Source: Treponema sp. (GTDB taxonomy: Bacteria; Spirochaetota; Spirochaetia; Treponematales; Treponemataceae). Taken from it: DNA of 35,291 bases. Within the stretch, counting starts at the first letter, position 1, and every line of letters starts with the position of its first letter. The DNA lies in NCBI GenBank assembly GCA_024695475.1, contig JAILIC010000107.1, positions 1 to 35,291 on the forward strand, read 5' to 3'. The translations under genes and the position numbers were made by a program. This document shows, in pieces, positions 24,438 through 33,763 of this stretch. The notes below the pieces were generated by a model. That model was given only the letters and a program-made list of their open reading frames with translations. It was not told the DNA's origin and ran no database searches.

Positions 24438-26423
24438 ATGGCAAGAACAACGCAAATGCGGCTTATAGAATTGATGATCCTCAAACAGGACATCAATAAT
24501 GTAATTGAATTTTTAGGCCGCCGTGGTGACTTTCAGTTTCAAAACCAAGGGGGAGCCGCAAGTGCTGCTGAAAAGACTGAAGTAAAAAATAAGGCTGCTG
24601 ATGTATTTCAGCAATTGCAGCAGGTCCGTGCCTTCTTAAATGTAAAAGATCGTGATGATTTAAAAGACACACAAAAACCAGTACGTCAGGATTATGATGA
24701 TGCTGAAAAACTGATTTCTGCTGTTGAAGACTTGAAGCGAAGAAATATCGAAAAGTCTGAAAGTGCAAAAAAAGTATCAGAAGCATATCGTGAAGCTTTA
24801 GCATTTTCAAATTTAAAAGTCGCATATTCCGAGTTGGAGCATCTGTCTTTCTTGACGATGCGAATCGGAAAAATAGATCCAGCTGTCTATAGTGAATTAC
24901 AGTTTGCATTAGGAGAACGCGCTGTCGTTATTCCTCTTGGAAACGATAATTCTCGTATTCTTGCTGCAGCCTCTAAAAAAGGTCGTTTTTCGCTTGATGC
25001 AGAGTTGAAAAAATATGGTTTTGTCTCAGTTGATATCCCGAAGGATTTTAAAGGCGTACCAGATGATGTGCTTTCTTCATTAAAGGAACAAGTTGCTGAT
25101 TCTAAAAAAGAACTGGCCTTGATTGAGGAAGAGCGCAAAAACTTTGCTGAGACTCATACTGACATATTGATCCGTTTGCTGGGAACATTCTCTTTGGGTA
25201 TGCAGATTTTTGCCAAGGAAAGTGAACTTGAAGCGACCCATATGGTATATCGTGTTACTGGTTGGGTGCCTGCTTTTGACAGCAAGGATATGATGAAGGA
25301 ATTAGATGAACTGACTGAAGGTCGTATTGCAGTCCGTATATACAATCCTGCAGAAGTACCTGCTGTTATTGCCGGTCATGAAAAGGTGCCTGTTCAGTTA
25401 AAGCATGGTGCTGTTGTTGGTGCTTTTGAACGCATGATTTTCAGTTATGGCTCACCAGTATATGGTGCAATCGATCCAACCCCATTTGTTGCATTGTTCT
25501 TTACAGTCTTGTTTGGAATTATGTTTGGCGATTGTGGTCAGGGGTTAGTATTCCTTTTAATGGGAATATTACTGCACAAAAAGGTAGTTAAAGCTGGAAG
25601 CTGGAATAAGTTTTCTCCTATTTTTGTCTGTATCGGTATAAGCAGTACCATTATGGGCTTGCTGACTGGTGAGTTCTTCTCAAACGAAACCTTTTTGGAG
25701 CCGTTTGCAGAGTTTGTTACCGGTTTATTTGGTACCCCACGTGCACCAATCTTAAAAATGATGCCGTCATCTGATCCTAATTCCATAAAGAACATGTTTA
25801 TGTTCTTTGGTTTTTCTATCGCAGTGGGCTTTGTAATTAATACGATTGGTTTGATTATCAATATTATTAACCAGTTTAGCATGGGACGTCGTGGTTCAGC
25901 AGTATTTGGCAAAACAGGTATCAGTGGTGCATTTTTCTTCTGGTATGTCGTTGCACTTGCAGTCCGTATCGCTTTGTTCCAACACCAACTGGCAATATAT
26001 GACTGGGTTATTTTAGGACTCACTCTGTTTGGTGCTGCCTTTGGTGAGGTACTTGCTCGTATAGTCGATGGTAAACGTCCTATTTTGGAAGACGGCTTAG
26101 GAGCAGCCATTATTGGTGGTGTTGTTGAGATAATTGAAGTTATATCAAGTTATCTTTCTAATTCAGTCAGCTTTATGCGTGTTGGTGCTTTTGCTCTGTC
26201 ACATGCTGTTTTGGGATACATCATCAATACTATGACACATTTGGTAGGTGGCATTGGTGGTATTGTCATTTTGATTGCTGGTAATCTTATCGTTATTGTA
26301 TTGGAAGGTATGATTGTTGCAATTCAGGTTATCCGTTTGCAGTACTATGAATTCTTTTCTAAGTTCTTTAATGAGACTGGTAGAGAGTTTAAACCATTCC
26401 AGTTTGAATATAATAAAGCTTAA
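24438..26423 (+). CDS. atpI: V/A-type ATPase membrane subunit I (a-subunit)
   Basis: A 661-residue ion-channel subunit. Residues 1 to about 320 are soluble and partly coiled coil, forming the arm that touches the peripheral stalk. Residues about 335-645 contain seven or eight membrane helices. Conserved family segments include FFTVLFGIMFGDCGQGL and YLSNSVSFMRVGAFALSHA, whose arginine is the expected essential residue of the ion path. Length fits the family (about 600-660). A ribosome-binding site (AAGAAGGGG) precedes the ATG. Confidence 0.95.
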   Translation: MARTTQMRLIELMILKQDINNVIEFLGRRGDFQFQNQGGAASAAEKTEVKNKAADVFQQLQQVRAFLNVKDRDDLKDTQKPVRQDYDDAEKLISAVEDLKRRNIEKSESAKKVSEAYREALAFSNLKVAYSELEHLSFLTMRIGKIDPAVYSELQFALGERAVVIPLGNDNSRILAAASKKGRFSLDAELKKYGFVSVDIPKDFKGVPDDVLSSLKEQVADSKKELALIEEERKNFAETHTDILIRLLGTFSLGMQIFAKESELEATHMVYRVTGWVPAFDSKDMMKELDELTEGRIAVRIYNPAEVPAVIAGHEKVPVQLKHGAVVGAFERMIFSYGSPVYGAIDPTPFVALFFTVLFGIMFGDCGQGLVFLLMGILLHKKVVKAGSWNKFSPIFVCIGISSTIMGLLTGEFFSNETFLEPFAEFVTGLFGTPRAPILKMMPSSDPNSIKNMFMFFGFSIAVGFVINTIGLIINIINQFSMGRRGSAVFGKTGISGAFFFWYVVALAVRIALFQHQLAIYDWVILGLTLFGAAFGEVLARIVDGKRPILEDGLGAAIIGGVVEIIEVISSYLSNSVSFMRVGAFALSHAVLGYIINTMTHLVGGIGGIVILIAGNLIVIVLEGMIVAIQVIRLQYYEFFSKFFNETGREFKPFQFEYNKA

Positions 26424-26473
26424 TATTGCCCTTGAGGCAGTGAATATAAACTAAGGTTTGAAGAGGTAGTTTT

Positions 26474-26770
26474 ATGAAAAAGAGATTAATGTCTATCGCA
26501 GCTGTATTATTTTCAGCAGCTGGTTTGTTTGCACAGTCAGCTGAGACTGCAGCTACCGGTTCATCTGGTATTAAATACATTGCTGCTGCATTGGCAGTAG
26601 GTATTGCTTGTATCGGTGGTGGTATGGCAGTAGGTAAGATTGGTGCTGCAGCTATGGGTGCCATGAGCGAAAATGCTGAACTTTCTGGTAAGGCTCTTCC
26701 TTTCGTAGGTTTGGCAGAAGGTATTTGTTTGTGGGGATTCTTGGTAGGTCTTCTTATTATTATTTTATAA
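26474..26770 (+). CDS. atpK: V/A-type ATPase proteolipid subunit K (c-ring)
   Basis: A 98-residue protein begins with a typical cleavable signal peptide (KKR, hydrophobic core, LFA|QSAET). One helical hairpin follows: helix 1 about 34-58 and helix 2 about 76-98. The ion-binding carboxylate is Glu82 in GLAEGICLWGF. A single hairpin of this size resembles the 8-kDa subunit of Thermus V/A ATPase, not the 16-kDa double hairpin of Enterococcus NtpK. No Gln is present in helix 1 at the place where Na+-binding rings usually have one, which leans towards protons. It lies between subunits I and F. Confidence 0.93.
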   Translation: MKKRLMSIAAVLFSAAGLFAQSAETAATGSSGIKYIAAALAVGIACIGGGMAVGKIGAAAMGAMSENAELSGKALPFVGLAEGICLWGFLVGLLIIIL

Positions 26771-26780
26771 GTTTGTCACT

Positions 26781-27116
26781 GTGAAGTATTTTATTATTGG
26801 CGAACGTGAATTAGTACTCGCTTTTAGCCTAGTAGGCGTACAGGGTTCTGTTGCTGTTACTCGAGATGAAGCTCTTGATGCTTTTAATAAAGTAACGGGA
26901 CAGAATGGTACTCTGTCTGTTTCAATGGAAGAAGAGCGTCCTAAAGTATTGATTTTAACGGAAGACGTCATTGCTATGATAGAACAGGAAGTTCTTGACT
27001 GGCAAAGAAAAGGTGGATATCCCCTCATCGTTGAAATACCAGGAATTCAGGGACATCTAAAAGGTAGAAAATCACTCACTGATGCTATCCGTGAAGCCAT
27101 TGGGGTTCAGGTATAG
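26781..27116 (+). CDS. atpF: V/A-type ATPase subunit F
   Basis: A 111-residue soluble protein has the short alpha/beta pattern of subunit F (KYFIIGERELVLAFSLVGVQ, then KVLILTEDVIAMIEQEV and PLIVEIPG), a central-stalk part that binds subunit D. The start is GTG 26781, 10 bases after the subunit K stop, with no clear ribosome-binding site. Translation probably depends on coupling to the K gene. No upstream ATG is available in frame. Confidence 0.85.
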   Translation: MKYFIIGERELVLAFSLVGVQGSVAVTRDEALDAFNKVTGQNGTLSVSMEEERPKVLILTEDVIAMIEQEVLDWQRKGGYPLIVEIPGIQGHLKGRKSLTDAIREAIGVQV

Positions 27117-27133
27117 CAAGAAGGACAACTAAC

Positions 27134-27775
27134 ATGGAAGAATTACGTTCAACCGAGATTCTTGATAAAGAAATACAAGCTGATGCTCGTAAAAAGGCAG
27201 AAAGAATTCTGGCAACGACAGAACAAGATTGTAAAAATGTCATTGCTGGAGTAGCAGCACGTATAGAAAAAACAAAGAATGAAAAATCTGCCCAATATGA
27301 GCAGAAAATAAAGCAATTTGCACATGATACAGATGCAGCGTTGCCTTTGGAAAAGAAACGATATCTTGTTTCTTTTACAGAAAAAGCAGTTTCGCAAGCT
27401 ATGGATTCCTATCTTAAGAATCTTTCAGAGGTAAAACGCTTTGATTTATTGAAAGGCCTTTACAAACGATACGGTACAGTACTGTCTGATAAAAAAGTAC
27501 ATGCTGAAGTATATGGTCTGAACGTAAAAACCGCTGAGTCTTATTTGAAGAAAGAGTTGGGAGATAGACTCCTTTCTTGTAAAGAAACAACTTTTGAACG
27601 CACTTTTCAAGAATCCTCTGAGGGGATTTCTATCCACGAGGGGATTATAATCGAATCTGATGATCGCTCGGTTCGCTGTCGTTTAACTACAGATGAATTG
27701 ATCGCAGAGTTAAAAGACACATACAGTCGTGAACTGGTAGATACTCTTTTTGGCGGGAGGCTGTTGAATGATTGA
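27134..27775 (+). CDS. atpE: V/A-type ATPase subunit E (peripheral stalk)
   Basis: A 213-residue protein starts with a charged helical half ([20 protein letters not shown] and on) and ends with a globular half containing [15 protein letters not shown] and ELVDTLFGG. This is the subunit E plan, which dimerises with the small coiled-coil subunit to form the peripheral stalk. It overlaps subunit A by 8 bases. Confidence 0.85.
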   Translation: MEELRSTEILDKEIQADARKKAERILATTEQDCKNVIAGVAARIEKTKNEKSAQYEQKIKQFAHDTDAALPLEKKRYLVSFTEKAVSQAMDSYLKNLSEVKRFDLLKGLYKRYGTVLSDKKVHAEVYGLNVKTAESYLKKELGDRLLSCKETTFERTFQESSEGISIHEGIIIESDDRSVRCRLTTDELIAELKDTYSRELVDTLFGGRLLND

Positions 27776-29555
27776 AGGTAAAGTCGTCCGCGTATCTGGT
27801 CCTATTGTTTTTGCAGAAGGACTTGAAAGTTGTGGACTTTATGATGTTGTTAATGTAGGCGAAAAAAAGCTTATTGGTGAAATAATCCGACAAAATGCTG
27901 GTAAGGCAACTGTACAGGTTTATGAAGATGTTACAGGTTTGCATGTCGGTGAAAAAATTACGAGCGAAGGAAGACCGTTGTCCTTGCGTTTAGGACCAGG
28001 TCTTGTTGGTACTATCTATGATGGTATTCAACGCCCTCTTAAAGCTATGTATGAAGATAAAGGTTCATTCTTGTTGCCAGGTCAACGTACTGAACCTCTT
28101 GATATTACTAAAAAATGGCATTTTGAAGCAGGTAAGGATATTCAGGGAGCTGTTATGGCTGCCGGTAGTCCTATTGCTCCTGGTATGCCACTTGGTACGG
28201 TACAGGAAACTCCATCAATTCTGCACTCCATCATGGTACCTCCTACAGTGCGTGGTCGTGTTCTTAAGACATTTGCAGGTACGGGAGATTACACCATCGA
28301 TGATGTTATTGGTGTAACAGAGTTAGATGAAGAAATTAAGCTGGCACAGTATTGGCCTGTTCGTATTCCTCGTCCATATACTCAGAAATTAACAGTAACT
28401 GAGCCATTGGTAACCGGACTTCGTGTTATCGATGTATTCTTCCCTTTGTCAAAAGGTGGTACCGCTGCAATTCCTGGTGGTTTTGGTACGGGAAAAACCA
28501 TGACACAGCATGCAGTTGCAAAGTGGTGTGATGCAGATTTGATTGTATATATCGGTTGTGGTGAACGTGGAAACGAAATGACTGATGTATTGAATGAATT
28601 CCCTGAAATTATCGATCCACGTACTGGCCGCTCTTTGATGGAACGTACCATTTTGATTGCAAATACTTCCAATATGCCTGTTGCTGCACGTGAAGTTTCA
28701 TTGTATTCAGGTATAACATTGGCTGAGTATTATCGCGATATGGGTATGGCAGTTGCAATTATGGCTGACTCAACAAGCCGTTGGGCTGAAGCTCTCCGTG
28801 AGTTGTCTGGTCGTATGGAAGAAATGCCTGCTGAAGAAGGTTTTCCTGCATATTTGCCAACACGCCTTGCAGAGTTTTATGAACGTGCTGGTCGTGTTAC
28901 TTCATTGTGCAAAAAAGAAGGTTCTGTTTCTGTTATTGGTGCAGTTTCACCTCCAGGAGGTGACTTCTCTGAACCTGTTACCCAGCATACAAAACGATTT
29001 ATTCGCTGCTTCTGGGCATTGGATCGTGAATTGGCAAATGCACGCCATTATCCTGCTATTGGTTGGATTGATTCATATTCAGAATATGCTGACGAAGTAA
29101 AAGGCTGGTGGGAAAAACACAATCCTGATTGGGCTGCTGTCCGTTTGGCGGCTCTTGATTTGCTCAAAAAGGAACAGCGTTTGCAACAAATTGTCCGCTT
29201 GATTGGACCAGATGCTTTGCCAGAAAGTGAACGACTTATTTTGACTGTATCAGAAATGATAAAGAATGGATTTTTACAGCAGGATCAGTTTGATAAGATT
29301 GATGCTTACTGTGTGTCTGAAAAGCAGATTGCTATTCTTGTTTTGATTATGGAATTTTATCGTCGTGCTTTGGCTGTTATTAAAAATGGCGCACCATTGG
29401 TTCGTGTTGTAGGTCTCCCAGTAAAAGAGGAAATCGTACGTATCAAGTCTTCAGTAGCAAACGATAAGTTAGATGAGATAAAAACTGTGGAAGGTCACCT
29501 TGATGAACAGATTGGTGAACTTGAAAGAACATATACAAAAGTGGGGGCTCAGTAA
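27768..29555 (+). CDS. atpA: V/A-type ATPase catalytic subunit A
   Basis: The 595-residue catalytic subunit has P-loop GGFGTGKT at residues 237-244, preceded by [23 protein letters not shown] contains the catalytic-site Glu and Arg. The long non-homologous insert between about residues 110 and 190 separates V/A-type A subunits from F-type beta. [14 protein letters not shown] is a further family block. It hydrolyses or makes ATP in the soluble head. Its stop overlaps the subunit B start by one base (TAATG). Confidence 0.98.
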   Translation: MIEGKVVRVSGPIVFAEGLESCGLYDVVNVGEKKLIGEIIRQNAGKATVQVYEDVTGLHVGEKITSEGRPLSLRLGPGLVGTIYDGIQRPLKAMYEDKGSFLLPGQRTEPLDITKKWHFEAGKDIQGAVMAAGSPIAPGMPLGTVQETPSILHSIMVPPTVRGRVLKTFAGTGDYTIDDVIGVTELDEEIKLAQYWPVRIPRPYTQKLTVTEPLVTGLRVIDVFFPLSKGGTAAIPGGFGTGKTMTQHAVAKWCDADLIVYIGCGERGNEMTDVLNEFPEIIDPRTGRSLMERTILIANTSNMPVAAREVSLYSGITLAEYYRDMGMAVAIMADSTSRWAEALRELSGRMEEMPAEEGFPAYLPTRLAEFYERAGRVTSLCKKEGSVSVIGAVSPPGGDFSEPVTQHTKRFIRCFWALDRELANARHYPAIGWIDSYSEYADEVKGWWEKHNPDWAAVRLAALDLLKKEQRLQQIVRLIGPDALPESERLILTVSEMIKNGFLQQDQFDKIDAYCVSEKQIAILVLIMEFYRRALAVIKNGAPLVRVVGLPVKEEIVRIKSSVANDKLDEIKTVEGHLDEQIGELERTYTKVGAQ

Positions 29556-30946
29556 TGAAAGGTGTAGAATATCGTGGCGTGACTTCCATTGACGGACCTA
29601 TCGTTATTGTTCGCCGTACTGAAAATGTTTTTTACGGTGAGACAGTATGTGTTCGCGATCGTAATGGTGATAAACGAACTGGACGTATCATAGATATTTC
29701 TGATACAGCTGCAGTTGTTCAGATTTTTGGTAGCACTAATGGCCTTGATCTGGATGACACTGCATACGAATTTTTGGAACAGCCATTGGAATTGCGTGTT
29801 GGCGAAGGATTGCTTGGACGTATCTTTAATGGTTTGGGAGAGCCTGTAGATGGTTATCCTCCTATTGTTTCTTCTAAAAAGATAAATGTAAACGGTAACC
29901 CTATTAATCCGTATGCCCGTGTATATCCACGAGACTTTATACAGACAGGTATTTCTTCTATCGATGGAATGAATACTTTGATCCGTGGTCAGAAGTTGCC
30001 TATTTTTAGTGGTAATGGTCTTCCTCATAACCGACTTGCTGCACAAATTATTCGCCAGGCACGATTGAAAAATGCAGACGAGCAGTTTGTTATGGTATTT
30101 GCCGGTATGGGTATCAAATATGACGTTGCCCGATTCTTTATTAATACGTTTGAAGAGTCTGGTGTTTTGTCAAAAGTTGTTATGTTCCAGTCTTTGGCAG
30201 ATGCTCCTTCTATCGAACGTATCATTACACCTCGTTGTGCATTGACAGCTGCTGAATATCTTGCGTATGAGTGTGGTATGCATGTTTTGGTTGTAATGAC
30301 CGATATGACAAACTACTGTGAGGCTTTGCGCGAAATATCAACAACTCGTGGTGAAGTTCCTGGACGTAAAGGATATCCTGGATATCTGTACTCTGACTTG
30401 GCAGAATTGTATGAACGTGCGGGTCGTGTAAAAGGTGCTGAAGGATCTATTACTCAGATACCAATTTTGACCATGCCTAATGATGATATTAGCCATCCAA
30501 TCCCTGACTTGACTGGATATATTACTGAAGGACAGATCGTACTTGATCGTGAACTTTCACAGAAGGGCTTGTATCCTCCGGTAAGTGCACTTCCAAGTTT
30601 GAGCCGCTTGATGAAAGATGGTATAGGTAAGGGCATGACACGTGAAGATCATGCAGGTGTTTCAAGCCAGTTATTTGCTGCGTATTCAAAAGTAAAAACA
30701 ATTCGTAATCTTGCCGCTATTATTGGTGAAGAAGAATTGTCATCAGCAGATAAGATGTATCTTCGTTTTGGTGAAAAACTTGAGTCTGATTTCTTTACTC
30801 AGGGTGAGTACGAAAATCGTACAATCGAAGAAACGCTTGATATTGGCTGGAAAGTACTTTCACTGCTTCCTCGTGAAGAACTCTATCGTATTAAACCTGA
30901 GTTTATTGATAAGTATTTGCCAAAAAATACTAGTGCGGGAGTGTAA
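29555..30946 (+). CDS. atpB: V/A-type ATPase regulatory subunit B
   Basis: The 463-residue non-catalytic head subunit alternates with A. Where A has a P-loop, B has [15 protein letters not shown] (residues 151 onward), the family signature lacking the GKT. Other blocks are [28 protein letters not shown] and [22 protein letters not shown] in adjoining parts, ending in [19 protein letters not shown]. It is translationally coupled to A and followed by D after 9 bases. Confidence 0.98.
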   Translation: MKGVEYRGVTSIDGPIVIVRRTENVFYGETVCVRDRNGDKRTGRIIDISDTAAVVQIFGSTNGLDLDDTAYEFLEQPLELRVGEGLLGRIFNGLGEPVDGYPPIVSSKKINVNGNPINPYARVYPRDFIQTGISSIDGMNTLIRGQKLPIFSGNGLPHNRLAAQIIRQARLKNADEQFVMVFAGMGIKYDVARFFINTFEESGVLSKVVMFQSLADAPSIERIITPRCALTAAEYLAYECGMHVLVVMTDMTNYCEALREISTTRGEVPGRKGYPGYLYSDLAELYERAGRVKGAEGSITQIPILTMPNDDISHPIPDLTGYITEGQIVLDRELSQKGLYPPVSALPSLSRLMKDGIGKGMTREDHAGVSSQLFAAYSKVKTIRNLAAIIGEEELSSADKMYLRFGEKLESDFFTQGEYENRTIEETLDIGWKVLSLLPREELYRIKPEFIDKYLPKNTSAGV

Positions 30947-30955
30947 TGAACTTGT

Positions 30956-31594
30956 ATGTCAAAGCTTAATATCGCACCGACAAAATCTAATCTGCTCAAA
31001 ATGAAAGAACAGCTCTCTGTTTCTGTAGATGGGTATGAACTGCTTGAGCAAAAGCGTGAAATTCTCGTTATGGAACTGATGCACATGGTTGAACAGGTAA
31101 AAATGCTTGAGCGCGACATCGATAAGGTAATTGAATCAGCTTATCCGGCGTTGCGCAACATGCTGATGGCTGCTGGTGGAGATCGTGTTGAGCAAATATC
31201 ACATTCGGTTCATTATGATTTTACAATTAGAGAAAAGCCTGTTACACTAGGAGGTATGAGGTTCTCTTCTATTGATGTAGAACTTCCAAAGCGTGAACTA
31301 TTTTACTCCTTTATGGGTACTCTAGCTGATAGTGACAAAGTAATGGTTGACTTTTTTAAGTTACTGAGCTTGCTTACCCAGATGGCTTCGATTAGAACGA
31401 TTGTTTGGAAGCTTGCAACTGAGGTCCGTAAAACCCAACGTCGTGTAAATGCATTGGATAAAATGGTAATTCCGCAGACAAGAGAAACAAAAAAGTATAT
31501 TGAAAGTGTTCTTGAGGAACGTGAACGAGAAAATGTTTTTGTTCTTAAATCTCTCAAGAACCGGAATAATACAAAACCGGAAGGTGAAAAATGA
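30956..31594 (+). CDS. atpD: V/A-type ATPase central-stalk subunit D
   Basis: A 212-residue protein is mostly two long helices. The N-terminal LNIAPTKSNLLKMKEQLSV and the C-terminal TRRVNALDKMVIP-like region (RKTQRRVNALDKMVIPQTRE) are the hallmarks of subunit D, the rotor shaft inside the A3B3 head. With this gene all nine subunits expected for a V/A ATPase are present. It ends in a 4-base ATGA overlap with the UspA-family gene. Confidence 0.93.
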   Translation: MSKLNIAPTKSNLLKMKEQLSVSVDGYELLEQKREILVMELMHMVEQVKMLERDIDKVIESAYPALRNMLMAAGGDRVEQISHSVHYDFTIREKPVTLGGMRFSSIDVELPKRELFYSFMGTLADSDKVMVDFFKLLSLLTQMASIRTIVWKLATEVRKTQRRVNALDKMVIPQTRETKKYIESVLEERERENVFVLKSLKNRNNTKPEGEK

Positions 31595-32085
31595 TTAAAC
31601 CGTTATTTCAGAATATTCTTGTTGCAGTGAATGGCTCTCAAACATCTATCCATGCCGCTATGTACGGTATCATGATGGCAAAACAATATCATCTTAATAT
31701 GAAAGTTGTTTATGTTGTCGATACCGCAACTTTAAAGCAGCTTACGTTGAGTAAGTTCTTTGTTGCAGATGAAAGTGCAGATTATGAAAGTAATCTTACT
31801 GACGACGGCGAGCACTCGTTGAAGTATATCGGAGACTTGGCAAAGCAAAAAGGAGTCAAGATCGAAACAGAGATGCGCAAAGGTGCTGTCTGGTCCGAAA
31901 TTGTAACAGCGGCAGAGTCTTTTGAGGCCAATCTTATCCTGATTGGTGCAAATGAAGAAAAACAGTATGGTGTTTCACATCATAATGTTGTTTCTGTATC
32001 TCGCAGTGAGATTATAGCCAGTGCATCCTGTTCTGTTCTCGTTGTCCGTCAACCAAAAATTGAGCAGATGTTTAAATTGTGTTAG
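31591..32085 (+). CDS. Universal stress protein (UspA family)
   Basis: A 164-residue single Usp domain begins with FQNILVAVNGSQTSIHAAMYG. AVWSEIVTAAESFEANLILIGANEE follows, in parts, and it ends with ASCSVLVVRQP. The ATP-binding signature G-x2-G-x9-G(S/T) that should follow LILIGA is absent: EEKQYGVSHHNVVSVSRSEI stands there. It may therefore belong to the group that does not bind ATP. It overlaps subunit D by 4 bases and the J-domain gene by 7 bases, so it is part of the ATPase transcript. Confidence 0.85.
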   Translation: MIKPLFQNILVAVNGSQTSIHAAMYGIMMAKQYHLNMKVVYVVDTATLKQLTLSKFFVADESADYESNLTDDGEHSLKYIGDLAKQKGVKIETEMRKGAVWSEIVTAAESFEANLILIGANEEKQYGVSHHNVVSVSRSEIIASASCSVLVVRQPKIEQMFKLC

Positions 32086-32834
32086 AAAACTGTTACGAAA
32101 TACTTGGTGTTTCTCCTCAGGCAACTGCTGCAGAGATTCGCAGTGCCTATCGACGCCTTGCTAAAGAGTTACATCCAGATACTTCCCATGATCCTGCAAA
32201 AATAGATCAATTTAGGCAAGTTACTCATGCGTATAAGGTTTTATCCGATGCACGTGAGCGTTCTATTTTTGATGAGTCTTTTTTTGCTCGACATAATTTT
32301 AAACGAAAAAGAGCAAATTCCTTTGATTATCGAACGTGGTTATTGGCTCGAGAGGATGAAGAAAGTAGGTCAAAGCTCATTTTTTTTGATTTGATGCATC
32401 ATCATGAAGATGAAGCTGTTGCTGAGTTTAAACGCATGTCCATGAATCATGCCGATTTTTCACTCAAAAAATGGTTTACAAGAGAAGATTTCATGGATTA
32501 TGGTTATATTCTTGCCGAAGAACTGGTTATTCGTGGCGAGTATTATGACGCAGTTGTTCTTCTTGAGCAAATTATTAAAATGGAATATACCTTTCCCTAT
32601 TTTAGGCTCTTCTTTCCTGAAGTAATGGAATTTACAGCTTCGATATTAAAGCGCCAAATCGAAGGTAATATTAGTGACGAGCTTGCGTTAGATGTATGGG
32701 AAAGAGCACTTGATTTAGGATTTGAAAAGAAAGACGAGTCGTTTTTTTTACGTAAGATGGCAGGGGCTTATACTCGTATGGGTGACTATAGAACTGCCGA
32801 GATTTGTTTGCAGGAGTCTGATCGTCTAAAATAA
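32079..32834 (+). CDS. J-domain protein with helical C-terminal region
   Basis: A 251-residue protein begins with a complete J domain: YEILGVSPQATAAEIRSAYR, the HPD motif at residues 32-34, and AYKVLSDARERSIFD. It would stimulate an Hsp70 ATPase. The remaining 180 residues lack the Gly/Phe and zinc-finger regions of DnaJ and look helical. The last part (DLGFEKKDESFFLRKMAGAY, then DYRTAEICLQESD) has a TPR-like rhythm. The start is GTG 32079, inside the end of the Usp gene. Placement at the end of the V-ATPase operon suggests a client-specific co-chaperone, possibly for the ATPase (inference). Confidence 0.82.
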   Translation: MLENCYEILGVSPQATAAEIRSAYRRLAKELHPDTSHDPAKIDQFRQVTHAYKVLSDARERSIFDESFFARHNFKRKRANSFDYRTWLLAREDEESRSKLIFFDLMHHHEDEAVAEFKRMSMNHADFSLKKWFTREDFMDYGYILAEELVIRGEYYDAVVLLEQIIKMEYTFPYFRLFFPEVMEFTASILKRQIEGNISDELALDVWERALDLGFEKKDESFFLRKMAGAYTRMGDYRTAEICLQESDRLK

Positions 32835-32897
32835 AGGTATCCTTGAAGGGGATAGGACTCGGATGCACATAAATGGAACATAATACGAGGTATATAT

Positions 32898-33656
32898 ATG
32901 ATACGATTAAAGAATGATAAAGAAATTGCGGGAATCCGTAAATCATGTCACCTGTTGGCTGACATGTTTAATGAGATACTGCCTCAGGTACAGCCTGGTT
33001 TGTCAACAAAAGATGTTGATGATATGTGCAAGAAGTTTATGCTTGATCATGGTGGTAAACCAGCATGGTATCGCGAAAATTTTCCTGGGGCTATTTGTAT
33101 CAGTATAAATGATGAAGTTATACATGGTATTCCTTCTAAAAAGAAAATAATACATGATGGTGATATCGTTTCTATTGATGTTGGCATTGATCTTGATGGT
33201 TATATCAGTGACTCAACCCATACCGTCATGGTTGGTAATGTAAGACCAGAATGGAAAAAGCTTGTTGAAGTAACACGAGAGTGTCTTGCCGCCGGTATTG
33301 CTGCTTGTGTAGCTGGTAACCGTATTAGCGATATTTCTAATGCCGTAAATGATATCGCGGTAAAACATGGGTATGGAGTCGTATATGATTACTGTGGACA
33401 TGGCGTTGGTCTTGATGTTCATGAGGATCCAAATGTTCCTAACTGCCCAAGTAGAGGTCCTAACCCACGTATTCAAGCCGGTATGGTTTTGGCAATTGAA
33501 CCAATGATTAATTTAGGCACTCCCGATGTTCTTTTACATGAAAATGAGTGGACAGTCCTGACAGCTGATGGTCTTGCTTCTGCTCATGAGGAACATACTG
33601 TTGCTGTTTTTGCCGATCATAATGAGGTCTTGTCAGATTTACATTATGCAAAGTAA
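32898..33656 (+). CDS. map: Methionine aminopeptidase, type I
   Basis: A 252-residue enzyme removes the N-terminal Met from new proteins. All five metal ligands are visible: D94 (VSIDVGID), D105 (GYISDSTHT), H168 (CGHGVGLDVHEDP), E201 (AIEPM) and E232 (EEHTVAV). Substrate-side H76 is in EVIHGIP. GAGG lies 11 bases before the ATG. It is 63 bases after the J-domain gene, with no clear promoter or terminator between, so it may be the last gene of the long ATPase transcript. A strong hairpin follows it. Confidence 0.96.
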   Translation: MIRLKNDKEIAGIRKSCHLLADMFNEILPQVQPGLSTKDVDDMCKKFMLDHGGKPAWYRENFPGAICISINDEVIHGIPSKKKIIHDGDIVSIDVGIDLDGYISDSTHTVMVGNVRPEWKKLVEVTRECLAAGIAACVAGNRISDISNAVNDIAVKHGYGVVYDYCGHGVGLDVHEDPNVPNCPSRGPNPRIQAGMVLAIEPMINLGTPDVLLHENEWTVLTADGLASAHEEHTVAVFADHNEVLSDLHYAK

Positions 33657-33678
33657 CGACAGGTACTTTGTCGAAAAA

Positions 33679-33722
33679 GTGTCCTTTTAAACTATTCTTA
33701 TAAAATAGTTTAAAAAGGGCAC
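33679..33722 (+). terminator. Long stem after map, atypical terminator
   Basis: GTGTCCTTTTAAACTATT (33679-33696) pairs almost completely with AATAGTTTAAAAAGGGCAC (33704-33722) around a 7-base loop. On the plus strand no T-run follows, while on the minus strand TTTTT follows directly. It may still end the map transcript. The A/T-rich inner half is weak. Confidence 0.4.
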
Positions 33723-33728
33723 CTCATA

Positions 33729-33757
33729 TTAGACTTATTTGTAAAACATGCTATACT
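33729..33757 (+). promoter_or_regulatory. Promoter of the solute-binding protein / sensor genes
   Basis: TTAGAC at 33729-33734 and TATACT at 33752-33757 are 17 bases apart, with TG at 33749-33750 giving an extended -10. Transcription would start at about 33764, exactly at the first ATG of the gene. Confidence 0.6.
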
Positions 33758-33763
33758 TCATTC

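Noticed and set aside
25538..26110. Minus-strand open frame of 190 codons inside subunit I
   Set aside because: It is an antisense shadow of the membrane region of atpI. Its composition mirrors hydrophobic codons, and it has no start context.
31591..32085. ATP-binding function for the UspA-family protein
   Set aside because: The glycine signature G-x2-G-x9-G(S/T) after LILIGA is missing, so I kept only the family name.
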